Assembly (NCBI RefSeq): GCF_009649735.1
Contig: NZ_WJNH01000001.1
Location: 248,001 to 312,000, forward strand
DNA length: 64,000 nt
From: Salinibacillus xinjiangensis
Lineage (GTDB): Bacteria > Bacillota > Bacilli > Bacillales > Alkalibacillaceae
Direction of reading: 5' to 3'
Below are positions 16,855-25,494 of this stretch, piece by piece. The notes under the pieces are model-generated. The model made no database searches. It was given only the letters and a program-made list of their open reading frames with translations, and was not told the DNA's origin. Each line of letters starts with the position of its first letter. Position 1 is the first letter of the stretch. Position numbers and translations under genes: made by a program.

Positions 16855-17584
16855 TTTCGTTTCCTTCTTTCATTTGGTCAATCAGCTTCACCATGTTTTC
16901 CAACGCAACTTGAATGACTTTTTCACCTTTTTCTTCCGTAGCAAGCGTAGCATCCCCTAACACCGCTGACTTCGTAAATTCCTCCCAAGGTGTTGGCGTC
17001 ACGTCAGCTGACATCGGGATATTTGGAATATCATTAATCGCCTTGTTCATGTCCACAAACTCAGGCGCTAGGTAAAGCATAAAGGATGTTTCAATCTCAC
17101 AAGCGTGAAAATAAGTGCCATGACTAGACTTTGTTTCGCGAATTTCAGGAACAACCTTATTCATACCAGGATAGAACAGGTAAAGGACCTTTAACTCAGG
17201 GTAGATTTCGTAAAGCTTTCTTGCCGCTTCCTTCATGGCAACCGCATTGCCCAAATGACCGTTCACCATGGCAAACACCTTAAATCCTTGCTCATACAAG
17301 CTCTTGCCAATATCCACAATGAAGCTGATTAAGGAATCATTGGAAATGTTGATGCTTCCCGGAAAATTTTTCAAGCTCCATACTTGTCCATATGGCAAGG
17401 TTGGGAGAATATATCCATTCACACGCTCAGCCAATTTTTCGCTTAAACGTTCTGCAAGTAAATTGTCCGTACCTAGTGGAAGGTGGGGGCCATGTGCCTC
17501 CACCGCTCCTATGGGAAGGATCGCTACCTTTTTATCTGCAATCCGATCTTTGACCTTATAGGAATTTTCATATTGAAATTGCAT
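16847..17584 (-). CDS. Creatininase-family amidohydrolase
   Basis: A 245-residue metal-dependent amide hydrolase. The family signatures are present: LPIGAVEAHGPHLPLGTDN (about 23-41, metal ligands Glu, His, Asp), VNGHLGNAVAM (about 108-118) and HACEIETS (about 160-167). Known members open creatinine or act on formamidopyrimidine-type amides. In this PTS operon it probably hydrolyses a cyclic or acyl amide of the phosphorylated substrate. It lies 18 bp downstream of the phosphotriesterase-like gene and overlaps the aldolase gene. Reaction not assignable from sequence. Confidence 0.85.
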   Translation of the reverse strand: MQFQYENSYKVKDRIADKKVAILPIGAVEAHGPHLPLGTDNLLAERLSEKLAERVNGYILPTLPYGQVWSLKNFPGSINISNDSLISFIVDIGKSLYEQGFKVFAMVNGHLGNAVAMKEAARKLYEIYPELKVLYLFYPGMNKVVPEIRETKSSHGTYFHACEIETSFMLYLAPEFVDMNKAINDIPNIPMSADVTPTPWEEFTKSAVLGDATLATEEKGEKVIQVALENMVKLIDQMKEGNENA

Positions 17585-17602
17585 GGGATCACCTCAGATG
17601 AC

Positions 17603-18595
17603 TTATTTTTTAAATGTAAAGCAACGTGCTGGATTCTCAACGAAAAACTTCTGGATTAATTTTTCACCGTCAAAGCCTTTTTGGTTAGCCTCATCAATAA
17701 ATCTTGGCACCCACTTGGCAATGATGTACTCCAGGCCTAAGCCATAATCGTAATGCTTATAGTAGGTTTTACGAGCTGTATCACCAGACACTAAAATTTG
17801 ATCCTCATAGCCTTTGCTAACAAGGTCTAAAATACATTGAATGCGTGTGGATTCGGGAGCATATTTGATTTTGGCAATGCCATCAAAACTTAAATATGCA
17901 CCAGTTTTGGCGATTTGTTCATGGTAGTATGGGTCAGGATTTCGATCCATGTGACCAATGCTTAAATATTCAAGGTTTACATTTTCTGATTTCAGCAATT
18001 CAATTTGCTCTAAGCCCATCGTGCCTGCTTCAGTGTGTGAGTGAACAGGTGCCTTTGTGATATGATGAGCACGGGCAACCGCACGCAATGTTTTGATTTC
18101 TAGCGGAGATATGCGATTATATCCGGTTCCGAACTTCACTTGACCAGCTTTAAAAGGAGTACCTTCTAGGCCTTCCTCTACTTCGCGAACAACAAAATCA
18201 GTTAATTCATTGATGGTTGCTTGATCAATCCATTCTGCATAAGTTTCATAGTTTCCAATAATCGGTTTTAGTTCTTCCTTAATTCGCGCATCCCAAAGAA
18301 AGCTTTTATTAAAGCCGGCAGTTCCAACAATGTGTAGATCCAGTTCATCAGAAATTTCTTTGACCGCTTGCACATCGCGGCCATAATCAATCGCTGTTGC
18401 ATCGACAATGGATTGGCCACCATGACGTTGGAAATCCTCAACATCTTTTTTGGATTTTTCTTTATCATCTAGTAATAAATCATCTGCACCTTTTTGCACC
18501 CAATAGTCAGGACGGCAGACAATGTGTTCATGTGAATAGGTGAAACCTAATTCTTCTGGTTTAATATCCCCTCTTAACGTACGAATAAAGCTCAT
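17603..18595 (-). CDS. Phosphotriesterase-family (lactonase-like) hydrolase
   Basis: A 330-residue binuclear-metal TIM-barrel hydrolase. HEHI near residue 22 supplies two metal ligands, VKFGTGYN (about 153) the bridging lysine, HSHTEAGT and IGHMDRNPD the other histidines, and SGDTARKTYY the final aspartate. Bacterial members are mostly lactonases or esterases rather than pesticide-degrading enzymes. An upstream TTG opens the frame, but AGGAGG favours the ATG of MSFIRTLRGD, used here. A terminator-like hairpin lies between the EIIC gene and this one, so enzyme genes may be expressed below the PTS. A role in opening a lactone or ester of the imported sugar phosphate is inferred. Confidence 0.85.
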   Translation of the reverse strand: MSFIRTLRGDIKPEELGFTYSHEHIVCRPDYWVQKGADDLLLDDKEKSKKDVEDFQRHGGQSIVDATAIDYGRDVQAVKEISDELDLHIVGTAGFNKSFLWDARIKEELKPIIGNYETYAEWIDQATINELTDFVVREVEEGLEGTPFKAGQVKFGTGYNRISPLEIKTLRAVARAHHITKAPVHSHTEAGTMGLEQIELLKSENVNLEYLSIGHMDRNPDPYYHEQIAKTGAYLSFDGIAKIKYAPESTRIQCILDLVSKGYEDQILVSGDTARKTYYKHYDYGLGLEYIIAKWVPRFIDEANQKGFDGEKLIQKFFVENPARCFTFKK

Positions 18596-18633
18596 TTGAT
18601 CCTTCCTCCTTAACGTGTTCAAATTCTATGATG

Positions 18634-18663
18634 GAAAAAACCGACATCAAGATGCCGGTTTTA
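18634..18663 (-). terminator. Intra-operon terminator between EIIC and the hydrolase genes
   Basis: On the minus strand AAAACCGGCATC and ATGTCGGTTTTTT pair around TTG. Genes continue in the same direction beyond it with no obvious new promoter, so it probably attenuates rather than ends transcription. Confidence 0.75.
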
Positions 18664-18681
18664 TGAAATTTTTATATTCAA

Positions 18682-19974
18682 TTAAAATAATGAAGCTATT
18701 AATTTAATGATTGGGCCTAGTACGAACATATCTGAGTCAGCAGCCCACATGGCTGTATCTGGAATAGTAGAGTCTAGTAACATTCTAACGGTAATATATT
18801 GACCCCATGCGACAACTGTTGCAGTGATGAAACCACCCATAAGGGCACCGCGCACACCACCTGTTGAGTTACCAAACACACCTGCTGTTGCACCGTGGAA
18901 GAATAATACAATCATAGTTGGTACAAACACATACCCGATGGTTCCACCAAGCACAACTAACCAAATTAAGCCACCTGCGAATGCACCTAAGAAACCTAGG
19001 ATTACGGCATTTGGAGCTGCTGTAAATACTACTGGAGCATCAAGTGCTGGTTTTGCACCAGGTACAAGCTTGGTTGCAATTCCGTTAAAGGCTGGAACAA
19101 TTTCACCAATAAACATTTTTACCCCGAATAGAACCACTGCGATACCAGCAGCAAATGTAAACGATTGAATAATAGAGTAAATGATAAAGTTTTGATCTCC
19201 GGATTGAGCAATCAACTCTTCAGCGCCAGGAGTTCCTTTCACAGTTAAAACAACGGCACCTACTAAGAACAAAATACTCATCGTTAGAGCGGTAATAACG
19301 TTTGAATCTCTTAAGAACTCAAGTCCCTTTGGTAATTTAATTTTTTCAGAGTCATTTTCTTTGTTACCGAACCATTTACCAAACCATGCCGCAAGCAGAG
19401 CAACAATCGCGGAAGTATGACCTAACGCAATGCTATCGTTCCCCATAACCTTACGCATATAAGGCTGCACGATGGCTGGTTGGAATGTCCAATAAATCCC
19501 CATAAATACAGATAAGAATAAGACCAATACACCAAATGAAACATCTGTTGTGGTATCAATGATAATTCCAGCGAAAATTGTGGTTGTCCAGAACATCATA
19601 TGACCAGTTAGATAGATATACTTGAAACGAGTAAAGCGAGCTAATAAAACGTTCACGATAAAACCAATAAACATAGCAAGTGTTACGGCTGAACCATACT
19701 CATTGTTAAAGGCTTCTTGCCCCATAAATTTTCCTAAAGAGGCGCCTTCAATTCCGAATACCTCTTTCCACATCGGTTCAAAAATACCTAAAGACCCTGT
19801 AATAACACCAGCACCGGCATTAATAATTAAAAATCCAATCATTGCTTTGAATGTACCGCTAATGGTTTGACTTGCTGATTTTTTTTGTAAGAGTAAACCT
19901 AGTAAAACGATGAAACCTAGTAAAATTGCAGGTACACCAAAGATGTTAGACGCTATCCATGAAATGACTTCCAT
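18682..19974 (-). CDS. PTS ascorbate/SgaT-UlaA-type EIIC permease
   Basis: A 430-residue membrane protein with about eleven helices. The N-terminal ISWIASNIFGVPAILLGFIV, the SASQTISGTFKAMIGFLIINAG segment and the NNEYGSAVTLAMFIGF region mark the UlaA/SgaT family of PTS transporters (L-ascorbate and related compounds). It works with the separate EIIB and EIIA proteins encoded just upstream, phosphorylating the cargo during uptake. The enzyme genes downstream do not match the ascorbate pathway (no UlaD, UlaE, UlaF or UlaG), so the cargo is something else. Confidence 0.92.
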   Translation of the reverse strand: MEVISWIASNIFGVPAILLGFIVLLGLLLQKKSASQTISGTFKAMIGFLIINAGAGVITGSLGIFEPMWKEVFGIEGASLGKFMGQEAFNNEYGSAVTLAMFIGFIVNVLLARFTRFKYIYLTGHMMFWTTTIFAGIIIDTTTDVSFGVLVLFLSVFMGIYWTFQPAIVQPYMRKVMGNDSIALGHTSAIVALLAAWFGKWFGNKENDSEKIKLPKGLEFLRDSNVITALTMSILFLVGAVVLTVKGTPGAEELIAQSGDQNFIIYSIIQSFTFAAGIAVVLFGVKMFIGEIVPAFNGIATKLVPGAKPALDAPVVFTAAPNAVILGFLGAFAGGLIWLVVLGGTIGYVFVPTMIVLFFHGATAGVFGNSTGGVRGALMGGFITATVVAWGQYITVRMLLDSTIPDTAMWAADSDMFVLGPIIKLIASLF

Positions 19975-20003
19975 TGTTATGACCTCCCCCGATCAAATAT
20001 TAA

Positions 20004-20273
20004 TTAGTTCATGTTGGCTTCTAAAGCTGTTTTAATTTCCTCTGTATCAAAGTAGTTATTCACGATTACGATTTTAGAGCTGTGCCCTTCTAAAGACTGT
20101 GATAACTCATTGCTTGTAATGATATAATCTGGACTCTCAGCTGCAGCACTTGAAACATCTGTGTTTTCTACCTCTGCATCAATACCCATTTCACGTAAAA
20201 CCGTTTCCACATTCATTCGTAAAATCAAGCTAGTTCCTTGTCCTAATCCACACACACATAAAATTTTCATCAT
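20004..20273 (-). CDS. PTS EIIB component, ascorbate (UlaB/SgaB) type
   Basis: An 89-residue EIIB. The phosphorylated cysteine lies in the N-terminal loop ILCVCGLGQGTSLILRM, followed by the alternating alpha/beta pattern of lactose/ascorbate-type EIIB (VENTDVSSAAAESPDYIIT). It accepts phosphate from the EIIA partner and passes it to the sugar at EIIC. Its start overlaps the last base of the EIIA stop. The product is a free-standing domain rather than a fusion, the usual layout for this class. Confidence 0.92.
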   Translation of the reverse strand: MMKILCVCGLGQGTSLILRMNVETVLREMGIDAEVENTDVSSAAAESPDYIITSNELSQSLEGHSSKIVIVNNYFDTEEIKTALEANMN

Positions 20274-20710
20274 TAATTCCCTCCAATGATATGATTGATT
20301 TCATCATGATTATTGACTTCTAATAGCTTATCGATGTTTGCAGGATCACCTAGTAAACCCATTAGCTTTTGTAAAACACTTAAATGCTCATCACTCGATG
20401 ATGCCCCTAAACCAAAGACCAATTGAACCGGGTCATTGGAATCATGTCCGAATCGAACTGGCTCCTTTAATCGGATAAAAGATACACACGCCTCTTTTAC
20501 TCCATCCTCTGGCCTTGCATGTGGCATAGCGATGTTTGGTGCAAGGACAAAATAAGGTCCATTTTCATTAAAGGAATTCACCATCGCCTCGACATATGAA
20601 TCCTCAACTAATTCGGATTCATAAAGTAATTTTCCTGTTTCTCGAATTGCTTCCTCAGGGCTATTAGCGTTTACGTCTAATGCCACCAAGGATTTATCTA
20701 AAAATTTCAA
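20273..20710 (-). CDS. PTS EIIA component, mannitol/fructose-like (UlaC type)
   Basis: About 145 residues of the EIIA-Ntr/mannitol fold. The phosphorylated histidine sits in NIAMPHARPEDGV (about 81-93 of the longer frame). An ATG opens the frame at 20725, but GGAGGTG is ideally placed for the TTG at 20710, giving MKFLDKSLVALD, the family's usual N-terminus; I prefer that start. It passes phosphate from HPr to the small EIIB encoded next. The C-terminal EIIA domain of the upstream activator is a paralogue (AIPHAKPEDG), which suggests cross-talk in regulation. Confidence 0.9.
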   Translation of the reverse strand: MKFLDKSLVALDVNANSPEEAIRETGKLLYESELVEDSYVEAMVNSFNENGPYFVLAPNIAMPHARPEDGVKEACVSFIRLKEPVRFGHDSNDPVQLVFGLGASSSDEHLSVLQKLMGLLGDPANIDKLLEVNNHDEINHIIGGN

Positions 20711-20737
20711 GATTGACACCTCCATGTTTCTCCGTTG

Positions 20738-22861
20738 TTATGCTGTTTTAGATATGGAATGGTTTATCATTTTAAGCATTTCTTTCGTAGATGTTGCTTT
20801 TTTCAGCTTTTTAACTTCCTCAGAGTTAGAAAATAACTGCGTGAGTTGAGATAAAGCTTTTAAATGAGTTTCGTTGTCCATGGCAGCAAGCACAACGAGG
20901 AAATGAACATCATGCTTGGAATCCTTAGAAAATGAAACCTGCTCGTCTAGCCTTAACAAACTCATTCCAAGTTTGCGCACCCCATCCTCTGGTTTGGCAT
21001 GCGGGATGGCAAATTTCGGTGCAATAACAATATAAGGCCCAAATTGTTCTACATTTTTGATCATGGCTTCGATATAATGCTTGGTAATAAAACCGTTTTG
21101 AAGAAGGGGTTGAGCGGCTAATGTGATCGCTTCCTTCCAATCTCTAACAGACTTCTGAATCTGAATCATATCGGCTTTAATGAGTTCAGTTAAGCTCGGT
21201 TTATAATGCTCATTTAGCGTAACCTCTGGGCGTTTTACATAGTGCTTCAGTTCTTCATATAGTTTGTTGCGGTCTCGAATGTCTGCGTGTCGTTCAATAA
21301 TATCCATCAAACCATCAATGGAAAGTGCTTGTGACGTTGAATGGTTGTATAAAAGGTTAACCTTTTTCAACAGCCCTTCCTTTTCCGCATCAGTTAAAAT
21401 CGGATTCACCACAAAAACGGGATGGTCTTTTTTCGTAACAGGTGTAGTGGAAATGACGAGATCTACATCAAATGACCCTTCCTCATACTCCCGTACAGAT
21501 ACGGTTTCCGTAATATCAATCGTTGAAAAAAGCCCCTCAAGCTGTTGCTTTAAAATTTGTGAGGTTCCGACACCGGTTGCACACACGACTAAAGCTTTTT
21601 TTCTTTCCGACGTGGTAGCACCCTCTTTTCTCATCCATCCGCCTAGGTGCATCGCTATAAAAGCGATTTCATTTTCGTGCAAGGATTTGCCAACCATTTG
21701 TTCAAAATGATGAACCACTTTTTTCGTGATCATAAACACTTCTTCATACTTGGCTTTCACTGCATCTAAAAGTTGATTTTCGACCTCAAGCCCATATTTA
21801 ATTCTGTAGTAGGCCGGCTTTAAATGAATAAGAAGATTTTTTATGAGTAATTCCCGATTTTGAAAAAGCAAACAGGCGTATTTCTGAAAATCATTAACCA
21901 TCTTCTCTGCAACCTCACGCAGGCTATCAGATAAGGATTCATTTAACAAATCATCACTTGAGTAGTTGATTCTTGCCCCTAATAAGTGGGTTGTTAAATA
22001 GAATTGCTCCTCTTCAGGAACGGGAAAATGATAGTTCTTTTCCATTCTTCTACTTATATATTGAGCTGCCTGAAACGCTTTAGTTTCACTCAATACTTCC
22101 TTCTCAACGGTATCCACTCGAACAATATGGCCCTGCTTAATCCGTTTGCCAAATAAGACAAGTCGTAAACTCATGCTGTGCAACACATCATCAGTAAACT
22201 GAATGTTCAATTCCTTTTCACTTTCCGATATTATGTTGTACAACGTCTTTAACAAGCTAATATCAAAGAGCTGTGTCTCCTCACCTTTGTTCAAAGAGTT
22301 TACGTGCATTTGAATTTTGGCTAACAGTGATTGCCAGTTTTGTTCAGGAATCGCTAGTGATAAATAGTAGACGATCGCCTTTCGAATATCGGTCTCCTCA
22401 CCTAGCATGGTGTAGCCTAATTTACGATCAAATTCGAGGTCAAGACCGAACTTCTGGATGTCTTCCTTTAAGGCTTTAATATCTTCTATCGTTGTATTGC
22501 GACTAACTCTTACCTTTTCCATTAAACTTTCCAGATGAAGCTTTTCTTCACTGGCCATAATATAAATGGCAATCCAAGCTTTACGCTCACTAGCCGAATA
22601 TTCGTAGTGCCAGGCATGCATCTCCCCGAGCTTGTCCGGGATCCTATCCTTCGTCTCATCGGTTAGAATAAGTCCAGCAGAACGAACCTGTTCAATCTTG
22701 TCTAATCTCTGGCTTTCCAACCAATGATTAATCTTATCGATGTCATAATAAATCGTTCGACGAGATACATTGAGTCTTTCTGTTAATTCTTTAATGGATA
22801 AATAAGAATCGGCATGAATTAATTGCATTAATATAGCAGTACTGCGCTTGTCTAGTGACAT
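20738..22861 (-). CDS. PTS-controlled transcriptional activator (HTH, two PRDs, EIIB, EIIA)
   Basis: A 707-residue MtlR/LicR-type activator. N-terminal winged HTH (about 8-60, SIKELTERLNVSRRTIYYDI), a second HTH-like region (about 85-140), PRD1 about 190-290, PRD2 about 300-405 (KSLHENEIAFIAMHLGGW), EIIB-like about 413-500 (VVCATGVGTSQ, Cys about 416) and EIIA-like about 560-700 (AIPHAKPEDG). PRD histidine and EIIB cysteine phosphorylation lets the PTS report cargo supply. It is the first gene of the operon, 12 bp before EIIA, with AGGAGG before the ATG. A 21-bp palindrome (22876-22896) abuts the ribosome site. The target promoter is presumably its own. Confidence 0.9.
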   Translation of the reverse strand: MSLDKRSTAILMQLIHADSYLSIKELTERLNVSRRTIYYDIDKINHWLESQRLDKIEQVRSAGLILTDETKDRIPDKLGEMHAWHYEYSASERKAWIAIYIMASEEKLHLESLMEKVRVSRNTTIEDIKALKEDIQKFGLDLEFDRKLGYTMLGEETDIRKAIVYYLSLAIPEQNWQSLLAKIQMHVNSLNKGEETQLFDISLLKTLYNIISESEKELNIQFTDDVLHSMSLRLVLFGKRIKQGHIVRVDTVEKEVLSETKAFQAAQYISRRMEKNYHFPVPEEEQFYLTTHLLGARINYSSDDLLNESLSDSLREVAEKMVNDFQKYACLLFQNRELLIKNLLIHLKPAYYRIKYGLEVENQLLDAVKAKYEEVFMITKKVVHHFEQMVGKSLHENEIAFIAMHLGGWMRKEGATTSERKKALVVCATGVGTSQILKQQLEGLFSTIDITETVSVREYEEGSFDVDLVISTTPVTKKDHPVFVVNPILTDAEKEGLLKKVNLLYNHSTSQALSIDGLMDIIERHADIRDRNKLYEELKHYVKRPEVTLNEHYKPSLTELIKADMIQIQKSVRDWKEAITLAAQPLLQNGFITKHYIEAMIKNVEQFGPYIVIAPKFAIPHAKPEDGVRKLGMSLLRLDEQVSFSKDSKHDVHFLVVLAAMDNETHLKALSQLTQLFSNSEEVKKLKKATSTKEMLKMINHSISKTA

Positions 22862-22875
22862 TTTGTCCTACCTCC

Positions 22876-22896
22876 TTGCACAATTAGTTTGTGCAA
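22876..22896. promoter_or_regulatory. Palindrome and AGTTTGTGCA direct repeats upstream of the PTS activator
   Basis: TTGCACAA and TTGTGCAA form a perfect inverted repeat with a TTAGT spacer, ending at the activator's ribosome site. AGTTTGTGCA recurs at 22886-22895, 22972-22981 and 23004-23013. The set could be the operator of the PRD activator or, at the RNA level, a hairpin masking the ribosome site. Binding not shown. Confidence 0.45.
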
Positions 22897-23065
22897 AAAA
22901 GTTCGTTAGCAATTGCTTAACTTTATAATAACCCCTTTGACCTGATTGTGTAAGACCAAATGGTGGTGAGGAGTTTGTGCAAAATTGGGCTGGGGTGGGT
23001 GAAAGTTTGTGCAAGAGGGGTGAGGAGATGAACTTGGGTAAATGGATTCTGTTTATTTTTGTTGG

Positions 23066-23354
23066 AATTCAGTCTGTTATCACTTTTTATCAGTCAGTTT
23101 TGTTGATAATCACGTCACAAGGGGGTCGTATCCAGTCGTGGCACTTAGGGGGAATTTCATTCAGTCAGGATGTTAATTAATCAAGTTTTTCATTAAAATA
23201 AATCAATCACTCTCTACTGGTAATCACGCCACTTTTTTCGGTAATTATGTCAGTTTCAAATTATTCCTGTCAGCTCGCTTTTCTCAGGTCATAATGCGCT
23301 TAAATCAAGTCACATCTCAATATAATCAAGTCAAGAACATTCACATTTCGGTCT
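23066..23354 (+). repeat. Second-class phased array (AATCAMGTCA, about 21-nt period)
   Basis: About 14 units related to AATCAMGTCA. The GTCA core, or its variant, starts at 23072, 23093, 23114, 23135, 23164, 23185, 23206, 23228, 23249, 23269, 23288, 23309, 23330 and 23351. Steps are 21, 21, 21, 29, 21, 21, 22, 21, 20, 19, 21, 21, 21. Sequence between units is not conserved. It fills the gap between the PTS activator and the argB terminator. A hydrophobic frame with a fair ribosome site (from 23029) runs through it, but I regard that as accidental. Confidence 0.75.
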
Positions 23355-23373
23355 GAACCTTATTTAAATACAC

Positions 23374-23410
23374 AAAAAAATTGCCCAAAGCACCTATGCA
23401 CCTTGGGCAA
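23374..23410 (-). terminator. Terminator of the argCJB operon
   Basis: On the minus strand TTGCCCAAGG-GC and GTGCTTTGGGCAA form a stem followed by TTTTTTT, ten bases past the argB stop. Confidence 0.9.
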
Positions 23411-23419
23411 CGTTAACTA

Positions 23420-24199
23420 TCAGAGCACAACCTTAGTCCCAATCTCATTTCCACTCGTAAAAGAAACAAGACTCCCCTTTTCTTTTCCATTTAAAATAAC
23501 CACTTCCGGCACCGCAAACATTAACGCCTCAAGTGCCGCTTTTACTTTCGGGATCATCCCTTCTTTAATATCACCAGACACAATCATCTCTTCTACTTCT
23601 GGTTTGGTCACTTGGGTTAAAATTTGCTTTACTCCTTCTACCTCTTTATAAATACCTGGAATGTTACTGACAAAACAGAGCTTGCCGCCGAGTGCTTTGG
23701 CAACTGCCGCCGCTGCTACGTCGCCATTAATGTTGTACCGCTCCCCCTGTTCATCTAAGCCTATCGGAGAAATGACTGGAATTAGGTCCTGTTCCACGAC
23801 TTGTTTAATCAAATAAATATTGACTTCCTCCACCTGACCAACATAGCCTAATGCCGAATCTTGCAATGGAGATGCTTGTAGTAAATCTCCATCGACACCA
23901 CTCATCCCAATGGCCTGACCACCAGCCTGTTTGAGTGTTCGAACGACCTGCTTATTTACCTTACCGCTTAGGACCATCTCAACTACATCCAGCACATCGC
24001 TCGTCGTCTTTCGCATCCCATTTACAAAAGTCGTTTCAATGTTTAACTGTGTTAGGAGTTCAGAGATGAGCGGACCTCCACCATGTACAATAACAGGCTT
24101 CCATTCGCCACGCCTTTGTATGTCCACAATATCCTGATAAAAGGAAAAAGGTAGTTCCTCTAAGACACTACCTCCAAATTTTATGATGAGATATTTCAT
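23420..24199 (-). CDS. argB: Acetylglutamate kinase
   Basis: A 259-residue amino-acid kinase phosphorylating N-acetyl-L-glutamate, the second step of arginine synthesis. Key segments are IIKFGGSVL (4-12), PVIVHGGGPLISELL (about 34-48), GMRKTTSDVLDVVEMVLSG (about 60-78) and YNINGDVAAAAVAKALGGK (about 152-170). Length matches the short Bacillus enzyme without the regulatory N-terminal helix of arginine-sensitive types. It follows argJ by 11 bp and ends in a strong terminator, so argD and the carbamoyl-phosphate genes that follow argB in B. subtilis are not next to it here. Confidence 0.95.
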   Translation of the reverse strand: MKYLIIKFGGSVLEELPFSFYQDIVDIQRRGEWKPVIVHGGGPLISELLTQLNIETTFVNGMRKTTSDVLDVVEMVLSGKVNKQVVRTLKQAGGQAIGMSGVDGDLLQASPLQDSALGYVGQVEEVNIYLIKQVVEQDLIPVISPIGLDEQGERYNINGDVAAAAVAKALGGKLCFVSNIPGIYKEVEGVKQILTQVTKPEVEEMIVSGDIKEGMIPKVKAALEALMFAVPEVVILNGKEKGSLVSFTSGNEIGTKVVL

Positions 24200-24210
24200 C
24201 TGACCACCAC

Positions 24211-25449
24211 CTACGTTCGATATGAGGCATTGATTCGGACATATTCGTATGATAAATCACAGCCCCATGCATTACCTTTGCCGTTTCCTTGATGAAAATC
24301 GATGTATAAAGTTACATGCTCTTTTTCCAGTTCTTTTTTCGCTTCTTCTTCATTAAAGGACAGCGGAAGTCCTTGATTCACCACTTTGACCGAACCAATC
24401 GCAACGGTTAGCTGATGTGGGTCGAGTGTTTCACCAGAATACCCAACAGCCACAACAATTCGACCCCAATTCGGGTCCTCACCATGAATGGCCGTTTTCA
24501 CTAAGTTGGAGGAAATCACCGTTTTAGCAATATTTCGCGCTGCTTGATCACTTGCTACTCCATTTACTTGGACTTCAACCAGTTTCGTAGCACCTTCGCC
24601 ATCTCGTGCAATCTGCTTAGAGAGAGATTCGCACACAAATTTCAATCCATCTACAAAGGTTGACCAATCCACATGGTCTTTGGTTAACGGTTCATTTCCA
24701 GCTAACCCATTGGCCATGGCAAGCACCATATCATTTGTACTCGAATCCCCATCAACGGATATACAGTTAAAGGTCTCATTTGTGATTTCCTTTAAAGCTT
24801 GATGTAGATCTTGATGATGAATATTCGCATCTGTCGTAATAAAGCCGAGCATTGTGGCCATATTCGGATGAATCATGCCAGACCCTTTTGCTACCCCACC
24901 AATTGAAATCTGTTTCCCATTAATCTCTAATTGAACGGCTACATTTTTCGTAAAGGTATCGGTTGTTAAAATCGCCTTTTCAAAATCAGTTGGAGCATTG
25001 GATGTCATAGCATCAGGAATTTGGGTAATGCCTGAATTGATTTTATACATTGGTAAAAGGTCACCAATTAAACCTGTTGAAACTACAGCCGCATAATGCT
25101 CTTTTATGCCAATTGCTTTGGTAAATTGTGACCGCATTTCATAGGCATCCAGCATGCCCTGCTCACCTGTACAAGTATTTGCCTTTCCTGAGTTGACAAT
25201 AATCCCTTGTAGCTTCCCCTCTTTTGCTACACTTTCCTTCGTTACAATAAGGGGGGCTGCCTGAAAAAGATTGGTTGTATATACGCCCGCTGCTTCAGCC
25301 GGCACTTCTGAGTACAACCATCCTAAATCCTTCCGTTTCCTCTTAATCCCGCAGTGCATGCCGCCCGCGGTAAATCCTTTTGGCGTTGTGACTGACCCGT
25401 TGGCTAGAACCTGCAATTTTTTCTCAGCCACCTCGTAAAAAGTACTCAA
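24211..25449 (-). CDS. argJ: Bifunctional ornithine acetyltransferase / N-acetylglutamate synthase
   Basis: About 412 residues. ArgJ recycles the acetyl group from N-acetylornithine to glutamate and in Bacillus also makes N-acetylglutamate from acetyl-CoA. The autocleavage site lies in the motif GMIHPNMATMLGFITTDA (about 189-206, nucleophile Thr in MATML), flanked by GVAKGSG. SVDGDSSTNDMVLAMANG (about 236-253) is also typical. The frame opens at 25482, but AAAGGGGGG is spaced for the TTG at 25449 (MSTFYEVAEKK), chosen here. Between argJ and argC lies an unusual 250-bp gap containing a heptamer array. Confidence 0.93.
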   Translation of the reverse strand: MSTFYEVAEKKLQVLANGSVTTPKGFTAGGMHCGIKRKRKDLGWLYSEVPAEAAGVYTTNLFQAAPLIVTKESVAKEGKLQGIIVNSGKANTCTGEQGMLDAYEMRSQFTKAIGIKEHYAAVVSTGLIGDLLPMYKINSGITQIPDAMTSNAPTDFEKAILTTDTFTKNVAVQLEINGKQISIGGVAKGSGMIHPNMATMLGFITTDANIHHQDLHQALKEITNETFNCISVDGDSSTNDMVLAMANGLAGNEPLTKDHVDWSTFVDGLKFVCESLSKQIARDGEGATKLVEVQVNGVASDQAARNIAKTVISSNLVKTAIHGEDPNWGRIVVAVGYSGETLDPHQLTVAIGSVKVVNQGLPLSFNEEEAKKELEKEHVTLYIDFHQGNGKGNAWGCDLSYEYVRINASYRT

Positions 25450-25494
25450 TTTCGTCCCCCCTTTAGTTATTGGTGGAGTCATTTAGGTTGGAGT

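Noticed and set aside
23029-23180. Short hydrophobic frame with a GAGGAG site in the second-class array region
   Set aside because: Plausible start and one membrane segment, but it overlaps the periodic units and ends in their midst; more likely chance.
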